Position numbers and translations under genes: made by a program. This document shows, piece by piece, positions 26,587 through 34,054 of a DNA stretch of 45,026 nt. The DNA is from JAHIVB01 sp964574705 (lineage in GTDB: Bacteria; Bacillota_I; Bacilli_A; Izemoplasmatales; Hujiaoplasmataceae). Position 1 is the first letter of the stretch; every line of letters begins with the position of its first letter. The notes beneath the pieces were generated by a model. That model was not told the DNA's origin, did no database searches, and saw only the letters and a list, made by a program, of their open reading frames with translations. The DNA lies in contig CAZNOO010000014.1 in NCBI GenBank assembly GCA_964574705.1, positions 1 through 45,026 on the forward strand, given 5' to 3'.

Positions 26587-29056
26587 AAAAATCATTTTGG
26601 TCATCGTACTGTTCTTGGCCACCGCACCATTACTTGTTCAAGCAAGCTATGTTTCAACAGGGCGAGATACGCAAGAAAATCCTAGAACCATCACAGATAT
26701 TCCATCTGAAGATTATGATGCACTTGGATACGCAAAACTGACTGAAAATACCAACTTCATCTTTTATTGGCAGGAAGACCGCGATGTTTTGGTCATTACT
26801 GACAAAAGAAATGGGTACACTTGGAAAACCGGACTTGATATCGACGCAACAAATTCCAAAGCAGATCAGGCAACGATTTGTAAAGACCTTAGACGAGAAT
26901 ATAATATCGATAGCATCACTTACGAAGAATTCGAAGCCGGCTGTGCCGTTAGTGTCGATCAAATGACAGGAACGACTTCGGGGCCGCTTCAAGCGAACTC
27001 GCTATTATATTTTGAATATTTTTCCAAAGGCGGAAGTGATTCTGTTTATTCAACAACGACCGTCTATAGTTCTTATTTAAAAACCATGCTATACACAGTG
27101 ACATCAACGATGCAAAAAGTCAATAATGACGATTCTTTGTGGCAATTCACTGTCAATGCAGCAAATCTCGGTGTCAACGCAGATTTGACGCTTACAATCA
27201 TTGCGACGATGACTTTGTCGGATGAAGGATTCCAAATTCAAATTAACGACAGCGACATTTCCGGTACTGCATTACCTTACCTTTCTTCGATTGGGCTAGC
27301 CACGTATCTAGGCGCTGTTGGTGGAATCGATTATGTCTTTACGACTTCTCCGAAACCAGACGTCGATGGCGTGGGCGACTATGAAGTAACAGAAGTGCAA
27401 CGAGAAATGGTTGGTGGCTATTCTTTTGTTCCGGATGGCGCAGGCGCATTGATTCGCTTCCGTGACAACTCTGTTTCACTCTCTAGATACCAAGCATATG
27501 TCTATGGTACAGATCCATCTCAAACCATCGGAACTTATCGTAGTTGGGCTGGAACTTACGTTCCTTTCAAAACAGCTTCCATTCCAGTTTACGGAATGGC
27601 TCATGGAAATAACCAAGCGGCTTACGTTGCTTATGCTACGTCCGGAGATCCTTACATGTACATTATCTCCACTCCGGAAGAAAATGTGTTCCATTACAAC
27701 TATACACATGCGAAATTCAAATACAATTTCTTGTATGATAAACTTTACACGCTCGATGGAGACAATCCAGTAAGCTCGATTTCTCCTAGTTCAAATGTAT
27801 TCGATATCAACATGCATTACGACTTCCTTTCAGGAGATGGGTCTACAGATCCTTATCCTGCAAACTATGTCGGAATGGCATTGAAGTACAAAGACTATTT
27901 AAAATCCATCGGTTATTTGAATGATTATTCTTCAACCAAAGACGACATCGGACTTCGCCTTGACTTTCTAATGGCTGACAGTGAATCCTCAATCGTCGGA
28001 TATCAAACACAAGTTGCGACTTCCGCCAAAGATGTTGAAGACATTCTCAATCAAGTCATTGCAACAGGGATTACCAACATCTCATCTGGCCTGATAGGAT
28101 GGCAAGATCAAGGAGTGACACTTGGAGATCCATCGAAGACGAAATTTTCGTCTTCCATTGGTTCGAAAACAGCGTACAAGGATCTAATTTCAACCTTTGC
28201 AGACCAAGGTGTCGATATTTCGTTCTATCAAGACTATTTCAATATCAATGACCAACAGATTTCGTTATACAGAAATGCAGCGAAACATCCTGCTGGTTGG
28301 TATACTCGAATTATGACCTATGAAAATCCAGTTTCAATCTTCTATTACGCTAGACCCATCAAGAGCATTGAGTGGCTGAACAATCAATCGGACACTTTCC
28401 TCAGCATGGGCGCAACTAGCCTTACGATTGACGGTGTTTCATCCAGACTGATTACGGACTATACCGGAGACGGCACGTCCCGTACGAGTGCCATTTCGAT
28501 GTATCAAGATTCGATGGCCTTGTTGAAGGAAGAAACAACCATCAACATGACTTCTCCGAATGCATATCTATTCGCTTATACCGACAGATACCTTCAAATG
28601 AACGTTTATACGACCCAATATCTGATTGAAACGGACACCGTTCCATTCTTACAGATTCTTTTACAAGGAACCATGGAACTGTATGCGATTTATTCAAACT
28701 TCTCGTTCTATACGGACGATGATGTTTTAAGAATGATTGACTATAACGTTTATCCTTCATTTGTCGTCACGAAAGAACCTTCATTCGTATTGACGGACAC
28801 GAACTCGAGCGAATACTACTCAACCGAATACACGTTGTATGAAGATATGATTCAATCGATATATTCCAGAGTGAATACGGCTTTAAGCCCTGTTATCAAT
28901 GCCGATTGGCTCAACAGAGAAGTTGTTGAACTTGGATTGATTCGGAATACGTATTCTAATGGCGTTACGGTCCTCATTAACTATACCGATGTTACAAAAT
29001 CCGTTGATGGCCATGACATTGCGCCTGCATCCTTCCTTGTATTGGGAGGTGAGTAA
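26573..29056 (+). CDS. DUF5696-like secreted protein
   Basis: An 827-residue exported protein starting with a signal peptide (about 1-24, ending LLVQAS) and lacking a lipobox. The N-terminal half is beta-rich (FIFYWQEDRDVLVITDKRNGYTWKTG near 55-80); the middle (about 455-640) looks like alternating beta/alpha units of a barrel, with acidic residues in SFYQDYFN (about 550) and LTIDGVSS (about 618); the end looks like a beta-sandwich (APASFLVLGG). Family assignment to DUF5696 is from recollection of size, signature and genomic setting. No activity is established; a glycoside hydrolase-like fold is my inference. Its AAAGGAGG site lies within the end of the YIP1 gene, so the two are coupled. Confidence 0.7.
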   Translation: MFSVKKIILVIVLFLATAPLLVQASYVSTGRDTQENPRTITDIPSEDYDALGYAKLTENTNFIFYWQEDRDVLVITDKRNGYTWKTGLDIDATNSKADQATICKDLRREYNIDSITYEEFEAGCAVSVDQMTGTTSGPLQANSLLYFEYFSKGGSDSVYSTTTVYSSYLKTMLYTVTSTMQKVNNDDSLWQFTVNAANLGVNADLTLTIIATMTLSDEGFQIQINDSDISGTALPYLSSIGLATYLGAVGGIDYVFTTSPKPDVDGVGDYEVTEVQREMVGGYSFVPDGAGALIRFRDNSVSLSRYQAYVYGTDPSQTIGTYRSWAGTYVPFKTASIPVYGMAHGNNQAAYVAYATSGDPYMYIISTPEENVFHYNYTHAKFKYNFLYDKLYTLDGDNPVSSISPSSNVFDINMHYDFLSGDGSTDPYPANYVGMALKYKDYLKSIGYLNDYSSTKDDIGLRLDFLMADSESSIVGYQTQVATSAKDVEDILNQVIATGITNISSGLIGWQDQGVTLGDPSKTKFSSSIGSKTAYKDLISTFADQGVDISFYQDYFNINDQQISLYRNAAKHPAGWYTRIMTYENPVSIFYYARPIKSIEWLNNQSDTFLSMGATSLTIDGVSSRLITDYTGDGTSRTSAISMYQDSMALLKEETTINMTSPNAYLFAYTDRYLQMNVYTTQYLIETDTVPFLQILLQGTMELYAIYSNFSFYTDDDVLRMIDYNVYPSFVVTKEPSFVLTDTNSSEYYSTEYTLYEDMIQSIYSRVNTALSPVINADWLNREVVELGLIRNTYSNGVTVLINYTDVTKSVDGHDIAPASFLVLGGE

Positions 29057-29058
29057 TC

Positions 29059-30039
29059 TTGGCTAAAAAAGATATGGTCAAAACCTTGACCAACGTATCA
29101 ACCATCGAAAATCAGAACAAGATTGCATATTTGTTCATCTTACCTTGGTTACTCGGATTTTTGGCATTCGTCATTTATCCATTCTTCCAAACCATCTACA
29201 ACTCTGCATTCCAAATCACTTCGGCAGCGAATACACTCGTCTATGAGTTTAATTTAAATGTGAATGGAGGAAACTTTGGTACTGCATTCAGAAACCTTTA
29301 TTTCTTTCCACAATTATTAGACTTTATCGTGATGGAAGCAACTTATGTTCCAACGATTATCATTGTTGCCTTCATTCTTGCACTATTGCTTAATACCGGA
29401 AACAAAGGACAATCGGCTTTTAGAGTCATTTACTTCTTCCCGGTAATCATTATGAGCGGCCCAGTTGCTGGTATTTTAAGGTACAACGGCGCAGGATCGT
29501 TGTTCGACTATATGAACAACATCATATTTAAGATGCTTGTGAGCTATTCTCCGCGTTTTGCGAGTGCACTCTCGGATTTGTTCGCAAACTTCACTATGGT
29601 CCTCTGGTTCACTGGAATTCCGATTATTCTGTTCATTAACGCTCTCCAAAAAATCAATACCAACCTCTATGAGGCAGCAAAAATTGATGGTGCGTCTTCT
29701 TGGCAGATTCTATGGAAAATCAAAGTTCCAATTGTGAAGTCAACTGGATTCATCGTCAGTATCTTTACGATTGTCCAGATTGGAACTTATTCACTCAATC
29801 CGATTTATAACACAATCAAAGGTTCAATTTACAGTACAGCGGGCGGAATCGGACTTGCGTCGACTTTCGCATTCATCTATACACTTGTCGTTTTTTCACT
29901 AGTAGGCATCGCTTTTCTGTTACTTGGAAGAGAGCCGAAATCGAAAGTTATTCATCTTTCGTCCATTCAGAGGGCCTCACTTGAAGCCGTTCACCTGAAG
30001 AGACAGTCTGTCAACAAAGGGAAGGTGAATGAATCATGA
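29059..30039 (+). CDS. Sugar ABC transporter permease (MalF/UgpA type), second pair
   Basis: A 326-residue membrane protein with about six segments (first at YLFILPWLLGFLAFVIYPF). The EAA loop reads EAAKIDGASSWQILWKIKVPIVK (near 210-232). The start is TTG 29059, three bases after the DUF5696 stop, with GGGAGGTGAG upstream. It has a large periplasm-side loop after the first segment. Together with the next gene it forms a second CUT1-type channel in the same operon. Confidence 0.92.
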   Translation: MAKKDMVKTLTNVSTIENQNKIAYLFILPWLLGFLAFVIYPFFQTIYNSAFQITSAANTLVYEFNLNVNGGNFGTAFRNLYFFPQLLDFIVMEATYVPTIIIVAFILALLLNTGNKGQSAFRVIYFFPVIIMSGPVAGILRYNGAGSLFDYMNNIIFKMLVSYSPRFASALSDLFANFTMVLWFTGIPIILFINALQKINTNLYEAAKIDGASSWQILWKIKVPIVKSTGFIVSIFTIVQIGTYSLNPIYNTIKGSIYSTAGGIGLASTFAFIYTLVVFSLVGIAFLLLGREPKSKVIHLSSIQRASLEAVHLKRQSVNKGKVNES

Positions 30040-31043
30040 AATCACTGATCCTTAAATTGAAAAATGTTCTACAATTCATCAAACAAAAAGAAGGCGGTTT
30101 AAAGGAATATTATCGTACACATAAAGTCAAGATTAATAGACTGATTTCACGGATTTTTGTCTATGTATTCCTAATCACAATCGCCTATGTATTCGTTTAT
30201 CCAATTATGAAGATGATTTCAATCTCCTTCATGTCATCGACAGATCTCGTTAATCCTGAAGTCATCTGGCTTCCAAAGAAATTCACTTTCAGTAATTACG
30301 CTGTTGCGTGGAAAGTATTGAAGGGGCAAGTCAGTCTATTTAACTCCATCAAATATTCGACTTTACTCGCAGTTTTGCAGACAGTGATTTCAGCTATCAC
30401 TGGATTTGCTTTCGCAAGATACGAATTCAAAGGAAAAAAAGTTCTCTATACAGTATTGCTGATGTCATTTATCATTCCAATCCCAATTCTATTGATTACC
30501 CAATACAACATGTTTTCTAATTTTTACACTCAACTTGGATGGTTTGGAAATAGCGGTAGAGGACTCGGAACCTATGATTCTCAAATCATCATGGCATTGT
30601 TTGGACAAGGTGTCAACTCCGCCATCCTGATTCTGATTTTCGTCAACTTTTTCAAAATGATTCCAAATGATCTGTATGAAGCCGGAAAAATCGACGGTGC
30701 AACTCCACTTCAACTATTCTGGCACATCACCATCAAACTAAGCCTTTCGACCATCGTCGTCGTATTCCTGTTCTCATTCGTATGGAACTGGAATGAAGCC
30801 TATGTTACAGACTTTTTCGTTGGAGATGGTATCGAACTGTTCACGAACCAACTTGGAAAGTTCGATTCTCTATTCCCATCGAGAGCGTCTGAAGGCAGAA
30901 CCGAAGGAGATGCTCTTCAACTCGTTGAATCCTTCAAAATGGCCGCAACGGTCATTTCCATTATTCCTCTTTTGATTCTGTATTTCGTCGGTCAAAAATC
31001 ATTCGTCGAAGGAATTGAAAAAACCGGAATCACAGGTGAATAA
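30036..31043 (+). CDS. Sugar ABC transporter permease (MalG type), second pair
   Basis: A 335-residue membrane protein with a basic cytosolic N-terminus of about 45 residues and about six membrane segments. The EAA loop is EAGKIDGATPLQLFWHITIKLS (near 214-235), with EAG in place of EAA. The ATG overlaps the previous TGA stop (ATGA), so translation of the pair is coupled. It is followed 1 base later by the lipoprotein GH16 gene. Confidence 0.92.
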   Translation: MKSLILKLKNVLQFIKQKEGGLKEYYRTHKVKINRLISRIFVYVFLITIAYVFVYPIMKMISISFMSSTDLVNPEVIWLPKKFTFSNYAVAWKVLKGQVSLFNSIKYSTLLAVLQTVISAITGFAFARYEFKGKKVLYTVLLMSFIIPIPILLITQYNMFSNFYTQLGWFGNSGRGLGTYDSQIIMALFGQGVNSAILILIFVNFFKMIPNDLYEAGKIDGATPLQLFWHITIKLSLSTIVVVFLFSFVWNWNEAYVTDFFVGDGIELFTNQLGKFDSLFPSRASEGRTEGDALQLVESFKMAATVISIIPLLILYFVGQKSFVEGIEKTGITGE

Positions 31044-31044
31044 A

Positions 31045-31971
31045 ATGATTCGTAAACTATTAATCTCTGGATTAGTCACTTTAATTGCGCTCACAATCTT
31101 TTCATGTGACAGCTCGGTGACTGAATCCACTTCAACGACTTTAACGACTTTAACGGAAACACTGCTGGATACGACGGAGTCTTCTACAACCACGACGACT
31201 TCATGTTTAGCGAGCTATACGGGTTATGATTATGCTTCTTTGAATTACAATCTCGTGTTTTTTGACGAGTTCGACAAGGAAAGCGGAACCCCAAGCCTAC
31301 TCAAATGGAAATACCAAACTGGAGACGGTGGTTGGGGTAACGATGAACTTCAATATTACACGAATTCTGGCAATGCGACGATTTTAAATGGCAATCTTGT
31401 AATTGCGGCGAAAAAGGAAAGCATGGGAGATTCAGAGTACACATCCGCAAGAATGAATTCAGGTGTCAATTTTCTATATGGGAAATTCATCATCAGGGCT
31501 TTACTTACTCAAGGAAGCGGTACTTGGCCAGCCATCTGGATGATGCCTGCGTATTCATCCTTCGGAAGTTGGCCATCAAGTGGAGAAATAGACATTATGG
31601 AACACGTCGGAACCGACATGAACCGTGTCCATTTTTCGATTCACACTGAAAGATACTACTTTAAAATTGGAACTCAAAAAACATACGTCACAACCATTCC
31701 AAATGTCTCAACGGAGTTCCACAACTATCAATTGGAATGGCTTCCGGATAAACTCATTTTTTCGGTCGATGATCATGTCTATTTCACGTATGATCCTACG
31801 AATTATGTCGCTTGTCCAACCTATAAGGAATGGCCCTATAATAAGTCATTTTATTTAATCCTCAACCTCGCTATCGGAGGATGGGGCGGAACGCCCTATT
31901 CAGGTTTTGAAGAAGAAGACCTCGTGATTGATTATGTCAGGATTTACCAGGCGGACAATCTTTTTTCATAA
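31045..31971 (+). CDS. Surface lipoprotein GH16 beta-glucanase
   Basis: A 308-residue lipoprotein: signal peptide with lipobox C21 (IFSC), Thr/Ser-rich linker (about 25-53), then a GH16 domain. Catalytic motif EIDIMEHVG with nucleophile E181, D183 and acid/base E186; VFFDEFD at the domain start and GTWPAIWMMP (about 159-168) in the cleft. It should attack beta-1,3-glucan outside the cell and generate oligosaccharides for import. ATG 31045 is used because AGGTGA and the signal peptide fit it; the frame is open from a TTG at 31015 within the permease gene. It is the last gene of the transporter unit. Confidence 0.93.
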   Translation: MIRKLLISGLVTLIALTIFSCDSSVTESTSTTLTTLTETLLDTTESSTTTTTSCLASYTGYDYASLNYNLVFFDEFDKESGTPSLLKWKYQTGDGGWGNDELQYYTNSGNATILNGNLVIAAKKESMGDSEYTSARMNSGVNFLYGKFIIRALLTQGSGTWPAIWMMPAYSSFGSWPSSGEIDIMEHVGTDMNRVHFSIHTERYYFKIGTQKTYVTTIPNVSTEFHNYQLEWLPDKLIFSVDDHVYFTYDPTNYVACPTYKEWPYNKSFYLILNLAIGGWGGTPYSGFEEEDLVIDYVRIYQADNLFS

Positions 31972-31999
31972 CCACTGTAAAAGTGAGAAAATTTTATGA

Positions 32000-32031
32000 T
32001 ATAATAAATGCTGGCTTTGTCAGCATTTATT
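32000..32031 (+). promoter_or_regulatory. -10 box and hairpin between GH16 and VTC genes
   Basis: TATAAT (32000-32005) has no good -35 (TGTAAA at 31977-31982 is the nearest). An 11-bp stem (AATAAATGCTG with CAGCATTTATT, 7-base loop) spans 32003-32031, with no T run after it. It may be a weak terminator of the operon, or a structured leader of the next gene. Confidence 0.45.
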
Positions 32032-32049
32032 CTCTATAAGGACGGATTT

Positions 32050-32724
32050 ATGGATTTAAAACGAACCGAACTGAAGTTCATCATCACAATCGATGAATAC
32101 CATAAACTGAAGAATGAACTCAAGCATCTGATGCAGCTCGATACACATGCAAAGGTTGTGGATCGAATGTATCACGTCAGGAGTCTTTATTTTGACGATA
32201 TCTACGACTCTAGAGCCTTAGAAAAAGCGGATGGTGTTGAATTTCATCAAAAATATAGAATCCGTTCCTATGATGGTGAAGATTGTCGCTTGGAGTACAA
32301 GACCAAGATTGGCAATATGACAAATAAGCAATCGTTCTGGTTAACCAAAGAAATCGAAACTGCGTTAATTACACAAAATTACAATATCTTGTATAAAAAC
32401 TTAGACGATTCTCTGATTCAAGGAATGGTCGGCAGAATGAAGTTCGATCATTTGAAACCAGCACTATGGATTGATTATGACAGAGAAGCCTACACGCACC
32501 CGATTGGGGAGACCAGGATTACCTTCGATAAAGCCATTACGGCTAATTCTTATGGAAGACATCATGAATTCAAACGGAATATTTTGGAACCAAAAACATT
32601 AATTTTAGAAGTCAAATATACAAGCATCCTCCCAGATTTCATTTCGAAAGTTGTTTTTCACAGAAACTATCAAGTTCTGTCTTACTCGAAATATTATATG
32701 GGTTGGCTGTTAACGCAAGTATAG
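32050..32724 (+). CDS. VTC-domain (polyphosphate polymerase-like) protein
   Basis: A 224-residue protein with the VTC/CYTH-like tunnel fold. Conserved basic and acidic strands are visible: KRTELKF at the start, QKYRIRSYDG (about 74-83), CRLEYKTK (about 86-93), WLTKE, DYDREAY (about 156-162), TRITFDK and LILEVKY (about 201-207). The yeast VTC4 relative makes polyphosphate from ATP; bacterial single-domain forms are largely uncharacterised and often lie beside DUF4956 genes, as here. The ATG at 32050 follows AAGGACGG; the frame is open from 32008 but that overlaps the hairpin. No membrane segment is seen; the neighbour may supply the membrane partner. Confidence 0.86.
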   Translation: MDLKRTELKFIITIDEYHKLKNELKHLMQLDTHAKVVDRMYHVRSLYFDDIYDSRALEKADGVEFHQKYRIRSYDGEDCRLEYKTKIGNMTNKQSFWLTKEIETALITQNYNILYKNLDDSLIQGMVGRMKFDHLKPALWIDYDREAYTHPIGETRITFDKAITANSYGRHHEFKRNILEPKTLILEVKYTSILPDFISKVVFHRNYQVLSYSKYYMGWLLTQV

Positions 32725-32734
32725 GAGGATCCAC

Positions 32735-33409
32735 ATGACACATTTCTTATCTATTTTCGACATTCTAGCGGAACTTGAAAGCCTTGAGCTATCCATCCCT
32801 GATATTATTTTGAACTTGCTTATCACTCTGCTCATCAGCTTATTTGTTTTGTGGATCTATAAACTATCCTATCAGACCACAGTTTACAACAAGAGTTTTT
32901 CAATGACGCTACCCATCTCTGCACTTGTGACCGCAATGGTCATCATGGCGGTCTCAAGCAACGTGATTCTTTCTCTTGGTATGGTCGGTGCACTTTCCAT
33001 CGTACGTTTCCGAACTGCAATCAAAAATCCACTCGACACCATCTTTATGTTTTGGGCGATTGGCATCGGTATTACCGTTGGCGCAAATTCAAGTGTTCTC
33101 GCTGTCATTGGCAGTGTCATCATCGGACTTTCGATTCTGTTCGTTCAAGCCCTTGAAATCTTCACTACGCCTTATATATTGATTCTATCCATCTCTGGAG
33201 AGTACAATGAAGATCTACTTTCTGAAGAAGTGAAGAAAATCTATTCTAAGTTTCAAATCAGAAACAAATCGGTTGAAAAAGACTCTGCGGAAATCACCTA
33301 TGAGATTCGAGGCAAACGGGATTTAAGCAAAAAAATCGATCATTTAAGACAACTACAGGGCGTAACCCAGGTTATTTTGCTTTCCTATCGTGGAGATTAC
33401 GTTCTTTAA
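32735..33409 (+). CDS. DUF4956 membrane protein
   Basis: A 224-residue protein with about three to four membrane segments in its N-terminal two thirds and a cytosolic C-terminal domain (about 150-224). The motif GMVGALSIVRFRTAIKNPLD (about 85-104) is the recognisable signature of the DUF4956 family. Function is unknown; it is a frequent partner of VTC-domain proteins, suggesting a membrane complex. AGGAGG lies just upstream of ATG 32735, 10 bases after the VTC stop, so the two form an operon. Confidence 0.86.
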   Translation: MTHFLSIFDILAELESLELSIPDIILNLLITLLISLFVLWIYKLSYQTTVYNKSFSMTLPISALVTAMVIMAVSSNVILSLGMVGALSIVRFRTAIKNPLDTIFMFWAIGIGITVGANSSVLAVIGSVIIGLSILFVQALEIFTTPYILILSISGEYNEDLLSEEVKKIYSKFQIRNKSVEKDSAEITYEIRGKRDLSKKIDHLRQLQGVTQVILLSYRGDYVL

Positions 33410-33424
33410 AGAGAAGTGATAATT

Positions 33425-33973
33425 TTGGAAAAATCTTTCATCATCTACCATAAATCAAAAGAAATCGATATTTTTATCGATTTTTTGCGTTTTTCCCAAA
33501 CACTCTCAATTCAAAGAATCAATGACGAATTTTTAGAACTCAAGAACGATTTCGTTGAAGAAGAAATCGATCTTGTTCATCTCCGTGAAATGTCTTTACA
33601 GGAAATCATCCATGACTTCACCGGATTTGAGTTGCCCCGAGATGAGTATTTTGATCGGGAAATTCTGTTTCAGTTATTGCCAAAACTAGGTTATGGCACG
33701 TTTGATATCAGTAGTCTTATTCAAACCTTGTGTCAAAAGAACATGGAGGAAAAAGAACTGTTCAAACAAATTTATCTGAATCAATTCGGTCGAGAAACCG
33801 TAGAAACGATTCTCGGGTTTATTGAAAATGATATGAACGCATCCAAAGCCTCTAAAGCTCTTTACATGCATCGAAATACCGTCAATTATCGACTGGATCA
33901 CTTCATCGAGAAAAGTGGAATCAATGTCCGGACTTTTCTTGGAGCTTTTGCATTTTATTCATTGTTTCATTAA
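33425..33973 (+). CDS. Small PucR/CdaR-type helix-turn-helix protein
   Basis: A 182-residue protein whose C-terminus (about 138-170, SKASKALYMHRNTVNYRLDHFIEKSG) is the helix-turn-helix of PucR/CdaR-type regulators. The usual sensory and GGDEF-like domains are absent; the N-terminal 120 residues are helical and unassigned. It is probably a DNA-binding regulator, target unknown; the adjacent ATPase gene or the VTC/DUF4956 genes are candidates. The start TTG 33425 matches the pattern GTGATAATTTTG seen also before sufU; a GTG at 33416 is an alternative. It begins about 15 bases after the DUF4956 stop. Confidence 0.72.
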   Translation: MEKSFIIYHKSKEIDIFIDFLRFSQTLSIQRINDEFLELKNDFVEEEIDLVHLREMSLQEIIHDFTGFELPRDEYFDREILFQLLPKLGYGTFDISSLIQTLCQKNMEEKELFKQIYLNQFGRETVETILGFIENDMNASKASKALYMHRNTVNYRLDHFIEKSGINVRTFLGAFAFYSLFH

Positions 33974-34014
33974 GGCTTTGTGCACTTTGCATATAGGGAA
34001 TTCCGACACAATTT

Positions 34015-34027
34015 TGTATAATATACA
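34015..34027 (+). promoter_or_regulatory. -10 region and palindrome of the ATPase gene
   Basis: TGTATAATATACA is a perfect 13-bp palindrome containing the -10 box TATAAT (34017-34022, extended with TG). No convincing -35 is seen at 17 bases. The palindrome could be an operator. Confidence 0.5.
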
Positions 34028-34054
34028 TGAATAAAAATATCTTAGGAGGACATT

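Noticed and set aside
6000..32000. Mobile element or genomic island borders around the glucan locus
   Set aside because: No integrase, transposase, tRNA or flanking direct repeats were seen; transfer cannot be judged from this window alone.
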